Shown piece after piece: positions 12,205 to 21,308 of a stretch of 64,000 nt of DNA (positions are counted from its first letter, which is position 1; each line of letters begins with the position of its first letter). Below the pieces are notes generated by a model. The model did no database searches. It had not been told where the DNA came from and worked only from the letters and a program-made list of their open reading frames with translations. Made by a program: the position numbers and the translations under genes. This stretch comes from Artemisia argyi (Eukaryota; Streptophyta; Magnoliopsida; Asterales; Asteraceae), in the NCBI GenBank assembly GCA_030686995.1, contig CM060704.1, forward strand, positions 118,832,042 through 118,896,041, in the 5' to 3' direction.

Positions 12205-12455
12205 GGGGGTGTTTGTTTAAGCTTATATGTGGCTTATGAGCTTATTTAATTTCGGCTTATATTTCATATAAGCCATAATTTTCCGGCTTATTTTGAGAGT
12301 TATTGGCTTATATAAGTGTATCATATCATAATATCATGATAAACATATATAAGCCCACAAATCTCAAAATAAGCAGGAAATTTGAGGCTTATGAAATATA
12401 AGCCGAAATCAAATAAGCTCATAAGCCCACATATAAGCTTAAACAAACAACCCCT
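12205..12455. mobile_element. Tourist-like (PIF/Harbinger) MITE, near-perfect foldback
   Basis: The ends are GGGGGTGTTTGTTTAAGC and its inverted counterpart AGGGGTTGTTTGTTTAAGC. The inverted homology then runs inward for roughly 100 bp of GGCTTAT-rich sequence, so the 251-bp unit can fold back on itself. A TAA trinucleotide lies on both sides (12202-12204 and 12456-12458), the usual Harbinger target duplication. It sits in the predicted 5' UTR intron of the FRS gene. The flanking 31 bp are themselves a near-perfect direct repeat (12174-12204 and 12456-12486, 2 mismatches), which a MITE insertion does not explain. Confidence 0.82.
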
Positions 12456-12990
12456 TAACAGTTGGGCGAATGAATCAGATATCTAAAATACTCATTACTC
12501 GTGCACAAACATAAGACTAATATAGATAGTCCATAAAAAGCAAAAATGGTCAGTCGTGTCCATTTTTAGCATGAAAACTTGCCACAAAACAAAACGTACA
12601 AACTACACACGATGACACAAATAAATCGCATTATTCGTGTACTAAATCAATCAACGCCTCAAAAATATAATATAACATAACATTTAACTACCAAGTAAAG
12701 CCAGTTAATTTATCGCTAACACGACGCATCATTTCCATTCTTTCAAATTTTTTTGCTGCATGGAACATTTCCTATCAGCGAAAACTAAATTCGATATTAC
12801 GACACTTGAAAACATAACCTTCCCATAACTAAATACATCCATATAATAAAGACAAACTTGTTACCATAACTAAAACAAACTTATATAAATTCCCATAAAC
12901 AGATACTACATTATTTATTATCTGATGATTAATTATATGATCGAATAACAGTAATTTGACATAGTGGTAAAAGTAAAAAAGTGGGGATTA

Positions 12991-13228
12991 CTTACAGTGT
13001 GTGATTTTGACATGTGAGTGTGTGAAAAGTAATTGATCTGTTGTGTGAAGGGTGAACCCTAATTTGCGCCGGGGTAGATGAGATGTGGATGGTTTATAAC
13101 GTGCGCCCCCCTGCTTATCCAACGCTGTTTGGGTTTCCAAACACTCCCAATCTTCCTATCGGGTCGGGTATGTAAAGATCGGAATATTATGGTAACGGGT
13201 CGGGTCCTTTTTTATTTCTTTTATTTCA
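12991..13228 (-). promoter_or_regulatory. Core promoter and non-coding first exon of the FRS gene
   Basis: On the minus strand a TATA-like GTTATAAAC (13091-13099) precedes a GC-richer stretch with a telo-box-like AACCCTAA. A good splice donor, ACACT|GTAAGT (junction at 12996/12995), follows. Acceptor-like sites occur shortly upstream of the ATG (about 11575-11610). A non-coding first exon with a 5' UTR intron is therefore likely. This is inferred from signals only. A transposon end begins at 13229, so the native promoter sequence left next to the gene is very short. Confidence 0.45.
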
Positions 13229-13416
13229 GGTAAATTGCAAATTTAGTCACTAAAGTTGTCCAAATGCGGAAAAAAAATATACCGAGAGCAAAGGTTGTGC
13301 AAAAACGCCATTAATGTTTTATTTTTTTGCAAAAAAGACACCGAGAGCTAACTTTTGTTATTTTCCTTGTTAAGTGTCACGTCATTGAGGGTATTATCGT
13401 CATTTCGTTGTTTATT
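13229..13416 (+). repeat. MULE left terminal inverted repeat
   Basis: This matches the inverted sequence at 57562-57745 over about 185 bp at roughly 85% identity by eye. Homology stops near CATTTCGTTGTTT, where the right copy switches to unrelated sequence. Confidence 0.8.
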
Positions 13417-13570
13417 TTGCCGCGAACCTTTTGGTTAAATCTGACATGACCTCAATGGCTAAATTTGCAAAAGTTAGTTTTCATGTTTCCATATTAAACT
13501 ATCAAAGCCTTCGGTCATTACACACACACACACACTTAACTAAAAAATTATCATTTCCTTAACTAGTAAC

Positions 13571-13922
13571 ATGTCTCGCTGTCTTGATCTCGTGATTGCC
13601 TGTAACTCATTTGTCATATCGGAAATGATGCTATCTCATTACCAGCGAGAGGTTGAGGAAGACATTCATCATACACAAGAATAGATGAGTAGGTGCCAAA
13701 AGCTTTCTAATATGATCGGTATTATGAGGGACCTGATTGCAGAGCTCCAAAACTTAAGGGGCTCGAGAGTTGCAAGGTCCAATGTGAACAAGCTTAGGAG
13801 GATTCAGACAGTTGATATGAGAAAGATGAGGGGTTGATGAGGATGCTTAGGCAAACTAACGACAATATTGTTTCCAAGATTGAGTTTACTGTGAGGCAAA
13901 CGTACATGTGAAGGGGTTGGTT
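13571..13922 (+). pseudogene. Small decayed ORF in the left arm of the MULE, unknown function
   Basis: A coding-like reading begins at ATG 13571 (MSRCLDLVIACNSF...). It runs about 37 codons to a TAG, continues in the same frame with helical, charged sequence (LIAELQNLRG), and after another stop resumes in a shifted frame that ends RQTNDNIVSKIEFTVRQTYM. In all this suggests a protein of about 115 residues, largely alpha-helical, damaged by one in-frame stop and one frameshift. I do not recognise the family. It points inward from the left TIR, opposite to the minus-strand gene remnant, so the two are convergent. It may be a second element gene or captured host sequence. Confidence 0.4.
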
Positions 13923-14671
13923 GCTAGAGGCTGGGATGGGTTGTTTTGTTGTGTATGATGAATGTAGGTAGTAGGGGGTTAGGCGCTTGTGGTTTCTTTT
14001 GTTCTTTTTGGTGCCCCTGTTGAATGTATATGTAGATAGGGGTTGTGGTTTCCCTTATCGTAAGGTTGTAAATGTATGGTTCATGAATGCAAGGGGTCGT
14101 TTGATCCCGATTTTCTTGATATACAGTGTTCGATTCGTAACAAACACAAACATGAAATTGAATGAATTTTAACCACAATACACAAACACAAACTTGTAAA
14201 TGCTATTATTCGAAGCATATAACAGAAATACAAAACAAACACAAACATATTATGCATAAGATATTGGATGAAATAACAGAGTATTGATAGGAGTCAAGCA
14301 TCACTAAACATTTAACCCATATGTAATACTTCAAGTTACATAATATCGTTCAGCATGTACCAAAAAGATGAACCCATCACAATACCTCTACACACCGTTT
14401 GGTGTATCCGAAACAGAGGTAATATAGTTCAAGTTACATTAGTCAAATTACATACGTAATATACAACCAAATTAAAACTGTTTTTGTTTCAACACATTAC
14501 ATAATCCCAAAAGATGAACCCAATTGTCAATCTTCAAAAGCTTCTACTGGATGAACCAACTGGTGATCAACTATACTTGCACAATCAAAATATGCAATGA
14601 AATGATGTTACTATAATATGCAATGAAATGTATCCAAAAAATTTGCTAAACAATTCATTAGACTCACCTAG
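13923..14671. other. MULE left arm, non-coding
   Basis: AT-rich sequence between the two coding remnants of the MULE. The short frames on either strand at 13924-14178 show no recognisable motif. Confidence 0.4.
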
Positions 14672-14981
14672 TCAAAATAACACCACTTTGTTTCCCATTG
14701 ATCTTGATGCCCTTAGACCCAGTACGCAATTAGTGATTTTAACATCACTTCTTGGTCTCAAAAAACCCGCACCCATAGCTCCCACATTCACTGAACCAAC
14801 ACCTGTTGTCGTCTTCATAGAACCACCCTCTCTAATAACAATACCATCCGGTTTGTTCATGTAAACAACATCATCCTCATTAACCATATTTCCTTTTTCC
14901 TTATCCACGGACCTCTGCACCATCTTTTTATGCTTCCCGAATTCAGGTTTTGAAGCATCAACATCATCCACAACCCTAAAG
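14672..14981 (-). pseudogene. C-terminal part of a MULE-encoded protein
   Basis: A 99-codon minus-strand frame reads from the hAT insertion point leftward: a charged segment (EFGKHKKMVQRSVDKEK), then a Gly/Val-rich stretch, then FLRPRSDVK and a basic end. It lacks a start of its own. If the hAT element and one target-site copy are removed, the frame joins without a stop to a Ser/Thr-rich reading just right of 47191. It is therefore probably the C-terminal exon of the gene whose PB1-like part lies at 47199-47630. The transposase core expected between the two is absent. The exact family is uncertain. Confidence 0.45.
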
Positions 14982-15115
14982 TAGAGGTGGCAAAACGGGC
15001 GGGTCGGGCGGGTTAGGGCAACGGGTCAAACGAGCGCGGGCCAAACGGGTGACTACTAAAATTCAGGTCAAACGGGTACGGGCCAAACGGGTGCGGACCA
15101 AACAGGCAAAAAAAG
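14982..15115 (+). repeat. hAT 3' subterminal repeat region (AAACGG motifs)
   Basis: Just inside the TIR, AAACGGG occurs four times (near 14993, 15044, 15073 and 15086) with close variants AAACGAG and AAACAGG. GGGCGGGTC and GGGCCAAACGGGT words lie between them. In maize Ac the transposase binds clusters of AAACGG in the subterminal region, so these are the likely transposase-binding sites here. That function is inferred from the motif. Confidence 0.6.
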
Positions 15116-15170
15116 ACATCAAAAGACTAAAATTTCTACAAAACAAAAGAATTTCCTCGAACCAAACACC

Positions 15171-16126
15171 TCATATTGATTAAATAACTAGTTAACGGGA
15201 AACAAACTTTAAAGTCGAACATCCAATTGCCGAAGTAAACCAAATATTATATTTGAATACATAGAAAAGTAAACTAAACAAAAAGTCTCCTGTGGACGTA
15301 TAGTCTGGACTGGACCAGGAATGGGCCAGGCCCGGCAGATAGCGGCCCACTCTACGCCTAAACCCTATTCCATGCCCTATAAATATGGATGGGATTCCCT
15401 TCTTGGGAAAACAACATAACAGGTTACTCTAAACCTAATGCTATATCGCATCAATACTAACTTGATCGTCGGAGGTGGATCCCGGGGCTACAGCCTCGGG
15501 TCCACTCTTGATGGGTTCTCTTTGTTGACAGGTCTACTCAGGGCTCGAGAAGACGAAGAACGACCCATGGAGAGTCGTTGGATCCAGCCCGCGCTAGATT
15601 ATGTATCAATAAGATGGCGCCATCCGTGGGACCTGACTACGACAAGTTTCATATTGATTAAATAACTAGTTAACGGGAAACAAACTTTAAAGTCGAACAT
15701 CCAATTGCCGAAGTAAACCAAATATTAAAGTTGAATACATAGAAAAGTAAACCAAACAAAAAGTCTCCTGTGGACGTATAGTCTGGACTAGACCAGGAAT
15801 GGGCCAGGCCCGGCAGACAGCGACCCACTCTATGCCTAAACCCTATTCCATGCCCTATAAATATGGACGGGATTCCCTTCTTGGGAACACAACATAACAG
15901 GTTACTCTAAACCTAACTCGTGTATGCTATATCGCATCAATACTAACTTGATCGTCGGAGGTGGATCTCAGGGCTACGGCCTCGGGTCCACTCTTGATGG
16001 GTTCTATTTGTTGACAGGTCTACTCAGGGCTCGAGAAGACGAAGAACGGCCCATGGAGAGTCGTTGGATCCAGCCCGCGCCAGATTATGTATTAATAAGA
16101 TGGCGCCATCCGTGGGACCTGACTTT
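15171..16126. repeat. 478-bp tandem duplication carrying an extra 5' LTR
   Basis: The segment starting TCATATTGATTAAATAACTAG at 15171 recurs at 15649. Each copy contains about 120 bp of hAT flank, a complete LTR and the start of the primer-binding site. The first LTR (15291-15611) is 321 bp, lacking 8 bp found in the others. The duplication junction lies in GACAAGTTT, 25-35 bp inside the element. This gives the element a second, upstream 5' end. Confidence 0.85.
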
Positions 16127-17817
16127 GACAAGTTTTGTGCTCTCACATCACCGAAAAGCAATCATCAAGTTCAAAAGCCGGTAACTTTAAAACCCGGCCA
16201 ATGCGGTATTCATGCGTTAAGATATGTTATCTTTTAAATATTCATAAGATTTTATGTAAATCTTTTAACTTGGTAAACACGATTTTATCTATAGTCGCAC
16301 TAAGTCCGCATGATCGGACCTACTTTATCTTTTCGCCGCGAATTAATTCGCACACATAATGTTTTTACGGTTGGTATGCTTGTTGCACGTTTGAACAACG
16401 CAGTCACGATGAATCTACCTGCGTTAGGCCGTGCGTTCGGACATCTTCGCATATCAGCTACGAACAGGCACCACGATGCTAGTCAATCGCCATGAGTGCA
16501 CTGGACAAAAGTCGTGGTCATGTTATGTTCATCTGCGATCATCCTAACACGTTTGGGTCTATGTGGTCACGATACATCCATCTGCGTTTATGCGTGCGAT
16601 TGAAACTATTAGTCGCGGTCACGGTCACGGTCACGGTGCGATTGAAACAACAATTCATTATTTATGTAGTTTGTAAAACCTCACGATAGGTGTGATTCGC
16701 ACTACTACTTTTCTTATGTGTTAATTTCTCATGCTATGTGCTATATATTGCTTCACGCTAAACTTTTACTTCATTAGGTTTTATATGTTGCGATTCGCGG
16801 CATATACTTTTAATATTTGCATTAAGTGTTTTTCAGGATTTGAATAACTAAGTTTAATGCTCCTACAAGAGTAGCACCATCAAACTTGGGGGGCTACCAG
16901 GGTATATAATACCATTGTTTCTGTACCGTCCTTTGTCGATTGTAAAGACGGATGTAATGTCCGCACCTCCTTGTCGCGCACAGCGCGCACCTTTACCACA
17001 GAAGCATGTCTTCTGACGCACCATGCTGCATCGCTACTGGTACAAAAGGTACACCCTTAACCAGGATGCAACATACGAGATCCACCTTCACCATTGTGAG
17101 ACTCTCACAATCGCAATGTCAGTGTTACCCCAACTATAGAACTATGTGTTCTTCTTACGGGGTCTTTACTGTCACACGGTGGCGGGAAACCTAGCATATG
17201 CGCATCCCTCCCCGTCATGTAAGAACGGGTGTTACTCAGGTCACCGCGGACGCGCCTACAAGGTCGCGGATTCGGATATAGTCTAATGGGTTAAACAGGA
17301 CTGCGCCATGGACAACCAGTGCGTACTGTCGCATTTGGGCTGAGCAGTATAGTCCGTCTCATGTGCACACCTGAGTTGCGCACACATTGGCCATGCCGTC
17401 ATGGTTGATTGGGCCTACGTGGCCATGAACAGAACTTAAGTCTAGCATAACATAGCCATGCACTATGTCACACTAGACTTGGGGGGCTTGTGGACGTATA
17501 GTCTGGACTGGACCAAGAATGGGCCAGGCCCGGCAGACAGCGGCCCATTCTACGCCTAAACCCTATTCCATGCCCTATAAATATGGCTGGGACTCCCTTC
17601 TTGGGAACACAACATAACAGGTTACTCTAAACCTAACTCTTGTATGCTATATCGCATCAATACTAACTTGATCGTCGGAGGTGGATCCCGGGGCTACGGC
17701 CTCGGGTCCACTCTTGACGGGTTCTCTTTGTTGACAGGTCTACTCAGGGCTCGAGAAGATGAAGAACGGCCCATGGAGAGTCGTTGGATCCAGCCCGCGC
17801 CAGATTATGTATCAACA
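15769..17817 (+). mobile_element. Small non-autonomous LTR retrotransposon (no gag-pol)
   Basis: The 5' LTR is 15769-16097 and the 3' LTR 17489-17817, each 329 bp, starting TGTGGACGTATAG. The 3' copy ends CA and the 5' copy has decayed to TA. A PBS-like TGGCGCCATCCGTGGGACC begins at 16101, and a polypurine tract (ACTTGGGGGGC) ends just before the 3' LTR. The target duplication TCTCC is perfect (15764-15768, 17818-17822). The 1.4-kb internal region has no gag or pol. It does have short GC-rich stretches, a GGTCAC tandem near 16617-16636 and CGATTCGC-type words. This is a 2.05-kb non-autonomous element intermediate between TRIM and LARD in size. The LTR contains CTATAAATATGG as a TATA signal. 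Confidence 0.88.
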
Positions 17818-17822
17818 TCTCC

Positions 17823-18761
17823 AAAGTTTAAATTTCCGAATGCCGAAATAAACAACAAATTGGTCTTTGAAGTTGCAAGAAGAACATATTAGTCTTTTCT
17901 CTATTCCAGTTGGTTGAATGGTAACAGTCAATTTGACTCTTTAAGAATTTCCAAGACCTGCAGGTAGCAATGAATGAAAATAGAGCATACTTCTATCTTA
18001 TAACAAAACAGAAAGTTAAAATTCTCCCACATTTACATTGATTCCAAATTTCCAATACACATATATGCTCATTTGACTAAAGAAAAACAAATTATATGCA
18101 GTGGATCAGCATCACATAGCAAGTTGCAAAACTAAACCAATGATAATGAGAAGTTAAATTGAAACAAGCCTAAAGTCACGTAAAGTGTATAAAATGCTTA
18201 TAGCTCTTACATACTTTTAGTTCACAAAAGATGGTGTTTTTTTAATGATACAGATTTCGTAACTATATGCCTAAAAATATAAACAAACAAAAATGCGAAG
18301 TTTAGTAATCGGTCTGTATTAACCCATCATATAATAAGAGCTAAAAATAAATCTAAAAAAAGAAAATAAATCTGATAATGGCAACTTTAAGAGACATGTT
18401 TATAGCAACAGCCAACCAGGAGTAATAAAACCAAAATTTTCAACCCCTTATGTTAAAAGGTACTTTAAATAATTACTATGTATGAAATCAAACCAATTCA
18501 AGTTTAAGATGACTCCGATAAGCTCAATGCGAGTCTGATCTGTTTTGACGTCACATCTTTTGCCTATAAATTTCTCATAATGGGTCTGACCTGAACCCAT
18601 TCTAACCCTTTTTAACCCATGCCCCAACCTGATCCGAACCGCCCATTTTTAAGCTCAATAAGTACTAGTTGATGCAGCATAAGATCTAATCGTCATATAA
18701 GTTAAGCTATTCTACCAGAAGACGATAAACAAAATAGTAGTATATTACCTTAAAAAAAACA
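17823..18761. other. hAT 3' non-coding region
   Basis: AT-rich sequence downstream of the hAT transposase. The segment at about 18575-18650 contains repeated ACCCATT/CCGAACC words in the style of the hAT subterminal repeats. No gene is seen. Confidence 0.5.
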
Positions 18762-19720
18762 TTAGTTATCATTGTAATTTTCAAGATCTTCTGATAGTCC
18801 TTCCACTTCTTCCTCGTCATATAATACATTAAAAGAGATAAAGTCTCATAATTTTATTCAATACTTATATTAAATCATATACAATCATAGAAATAACGCA
18901 TAACAAGTAACTTACAAAGAGAATGAAATAATATACCTTTTAAATCAAGCCAATCACGAGTGCACAACAGCGCCTCAGCATTTGATGGAGACAATGAGCT
19001 TCGATATTTACTCAAGATTCGACCCCCGATATTAAATGATGATTCAGAAGCCACTGTTGTTATTGGAACACTCAATAAATCACGAGCTATGAAAGCCAAT
19101 CGTGGGTACCTTGCTTGATTTTCTTTCCAGAATTGCAAAACATCAATTGTTGTTTTTCTAGAAATTTCAGGCTCCTCTAAATACAATGTCAATTCCAATT
19201 TGTTACTTGTTTCAACTCTTCGAAACCGACTACGGAAAGACTCAAAGCCACATAACCCATCTAACTCATCCACTGTGTCACCATCATTTACATTTTCATT
19301 ATTAGCTCCCAGTGAATCATTGCGTGTCTCAAAATTGAACTCGTACTCATTATATAGCTCATACAAACAGTCAATTATATCTTCCACTTTTTCGTTACAT
19401 ACTTATGCTGCCATTTCAAGTTTTGAGAAACAATACTCAATGATTTTAACCTTATACCGAGGATCCATGATAATAGCAAAGGATAACACTTTACAATACT
19501 CATCCAGTACTTGTTAAATTTCGTCTTCATTTCTTCTCCCATTTTACTTATAATGGGATCTGAATTGTGTATTGCTTGTTCAATATTCGACTGAATTTTG
19601 TATACTTTCAAAAAGTATAAGTTTGAGGTAAGATAAGAGTTTCTCGAAAACAATGTTGTGATATCATAAAAAGGTTTAAGAAACTTGGTGATTTCCTTAA
19701 TTCTTATCCATTCGTCTTCT
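18762..19720 (-). pseudogene. hAT transposase, C-terminal piece (hATC dimerisation domain)
   Basis: A minus-strand exon at 19720-18937 encodes the end of the transposase core (EDEWIRIKEITKFLKPFYDI...) and the hATC dimerisation domain: LYLEEPEI, FWKENQARYPRLAFIARDLLSVP, ASESSFNIGGRILSKYRSSL. It ends at a donor AAAG|GTATAT. A last small exon (18844-18762) adds an acidic tail and the stop, as in RICESLEEPER-type proteins. One frameshift lies near 19490-19500, before the DPRYK-type block, and an in-frame TAA near 19400. The copy is therefore non-functional. The upstream end is cut by the retrotransposon at 19721. Confidence 0.9.
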
Positions 19721-21137
19721 TGATGAGGTGAAAAATGATCCGTTTTTAGGGGGTCATTTAAGCCCGAATTCGAATTTATTTGATCAAATATTGCCCTAAA
19801 TCGTTCCTTTTGTGATTTTAGGTACTTTGGGAGAGAAATCTGGAAAAGGAAGCAATTCGGACATTTTTGGAGCATAAAAGTGAAGAAAACGCCGAAGTCT
19901 TAATTTTTCATGCTGGGAACAGTAGGTGACGGCGTCAAGAGCAAATCCTTGACGGCGTCAAGAGCAAATTTCATGAATTTCCATGACGACCCAGTAGAGT
20001 TTTGACGGCGTCACGTGAGAAGGGCGTCAAGAGTAAAAGAGTCATGACGGCCTGGAAGTGTCTAAGTCTTGACGGCGTCAGAAGTAGATCTAGGCAGTCC
20101 GAGGAGAGTTTTGGCGGCGAGGTGACGGCGTCACAAGATTACTCTTGACGCCGTCAGACCTGTTTTTCTATATATAGTTTTCTAATTTTTCACATTTAAA
20201 GAGAGAAGTTTTGGGAGAAACCCTAAGTACGATTTTGGTGCAACTTTTACAGGTTTTTCAAGGGTTCCAAACCCTTGATACCTTGCATTGTAATTGAGAT
20301 AAGTGTTCTTCTAATTCAATCAATATGTCTATGTGTTGGTTGTCTATATCTTGTTCTTGTCTCAATTCCATTATGCTAGGCTAGATCTCTTTTGTGTTTG
20401 CTTAGATCTAATGAAACCTAGATATTGATTATGTGTTGATTACTTGTTTATTTTTGTCTTGGATGAATGATTTATATGTTAGGCTTAAAAAAACTGGCAG
20501 ATCTCCAAATGGTAGCATGCTTGAACGTCTTAAGAAACATGAACCGAGGCGTACTAGGTCTTTATTGGTTGTATTTAATGCATGAGCCACTGTTTACAAT
20601 CCCTATAGTTGTGCTGGGCATGGTGTAGGAGGAGATAAGAGCTCATAGAATTGGGGAGTTATGTATGCCACCCCATGAATGGTATTAAGGAATACAATCC
20701 GTCATCCATGCAATTATAACAAGTAATTAACGTGTAAAAGATATCTAGGGAGTAGTGAAATCTAAGTAAACACATTTTCTCCAATTACTGCTCTCAACCT
20801 TAGTATAAATTAGTTTACTTTCATTTTTAGTATTTTATTTTGATTGCATCTTAGTTTTGGGTTAGTTGAATAGCAACTAATTCCGCCCACTCTTTCAAAC
20901 CCCGAGATTTTTACTTGCTTTCTAAAAAATATAAAAACACAAAAATAATCATCCCTCACCTTTAGAACTAGTATTTAGGCTTTCTAATCCTAGCGACACT
21001 ATTCCTAAGCTGAACGATCAATCCCCCGGTACTTATCACTATACTATACTACAACGATCAGGTACACTGCCTGGTGGGGGTTGTAAGCTTCTCGAGATCC
21101 CTCGAGAGGTAAAGCCTGTTGCGATTCCCACGCATCA
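19721..21137 (+). repeat. Gypsy array LTR 1
   Basis: The U3 holds six TGACGgCGTCA-type 11-mers (19927, 19950, 20003, 20070, 20123, and 20146 in inverted form) and a G-box CACGTG at 20012-20017. A TATATATAG box follows at 20169-20177. It is followed by AGTTTT and the PBS TGGCGCCGCAGCCCGGGGA at 21144-21162. This resembles the tRNA-Asp PBS of Athila/Tat elements but carries changes in the middle. Confidence 0.9.
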
Positions 21138-21308
21138 AGTTTTTGGCGCCGCAGCCCGGGGAATAGTTATTGTCTAGGTTAGGATTTCTTTTTATTAGGT
21201 CTACTTGCTAGATTCCTTTCTAGTAAGATTTTATTTTTTATTTTTAGGTTTTTTTAGTCTATCTTATTTCTTCGTGCCTTTGTTCGTAACTCTTTACCAT
21301 CCGACATC

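Noticed and set aside
19770..19875. N-terminal residues MLQKCPNCFLFQIS... as part of the hAT transposase
   Set aside because: These codons come from the LTR read backwards; the true hAT sequence starts at the insertion border at 19720.
19927..20156. Regularly repeated TGACGGCGTCA considered as a CRISPR-like array
   Set aside because: Irregular spacing, repeats of only 11 bp, inside an LTR of a plant element; better read as promoter motifs.
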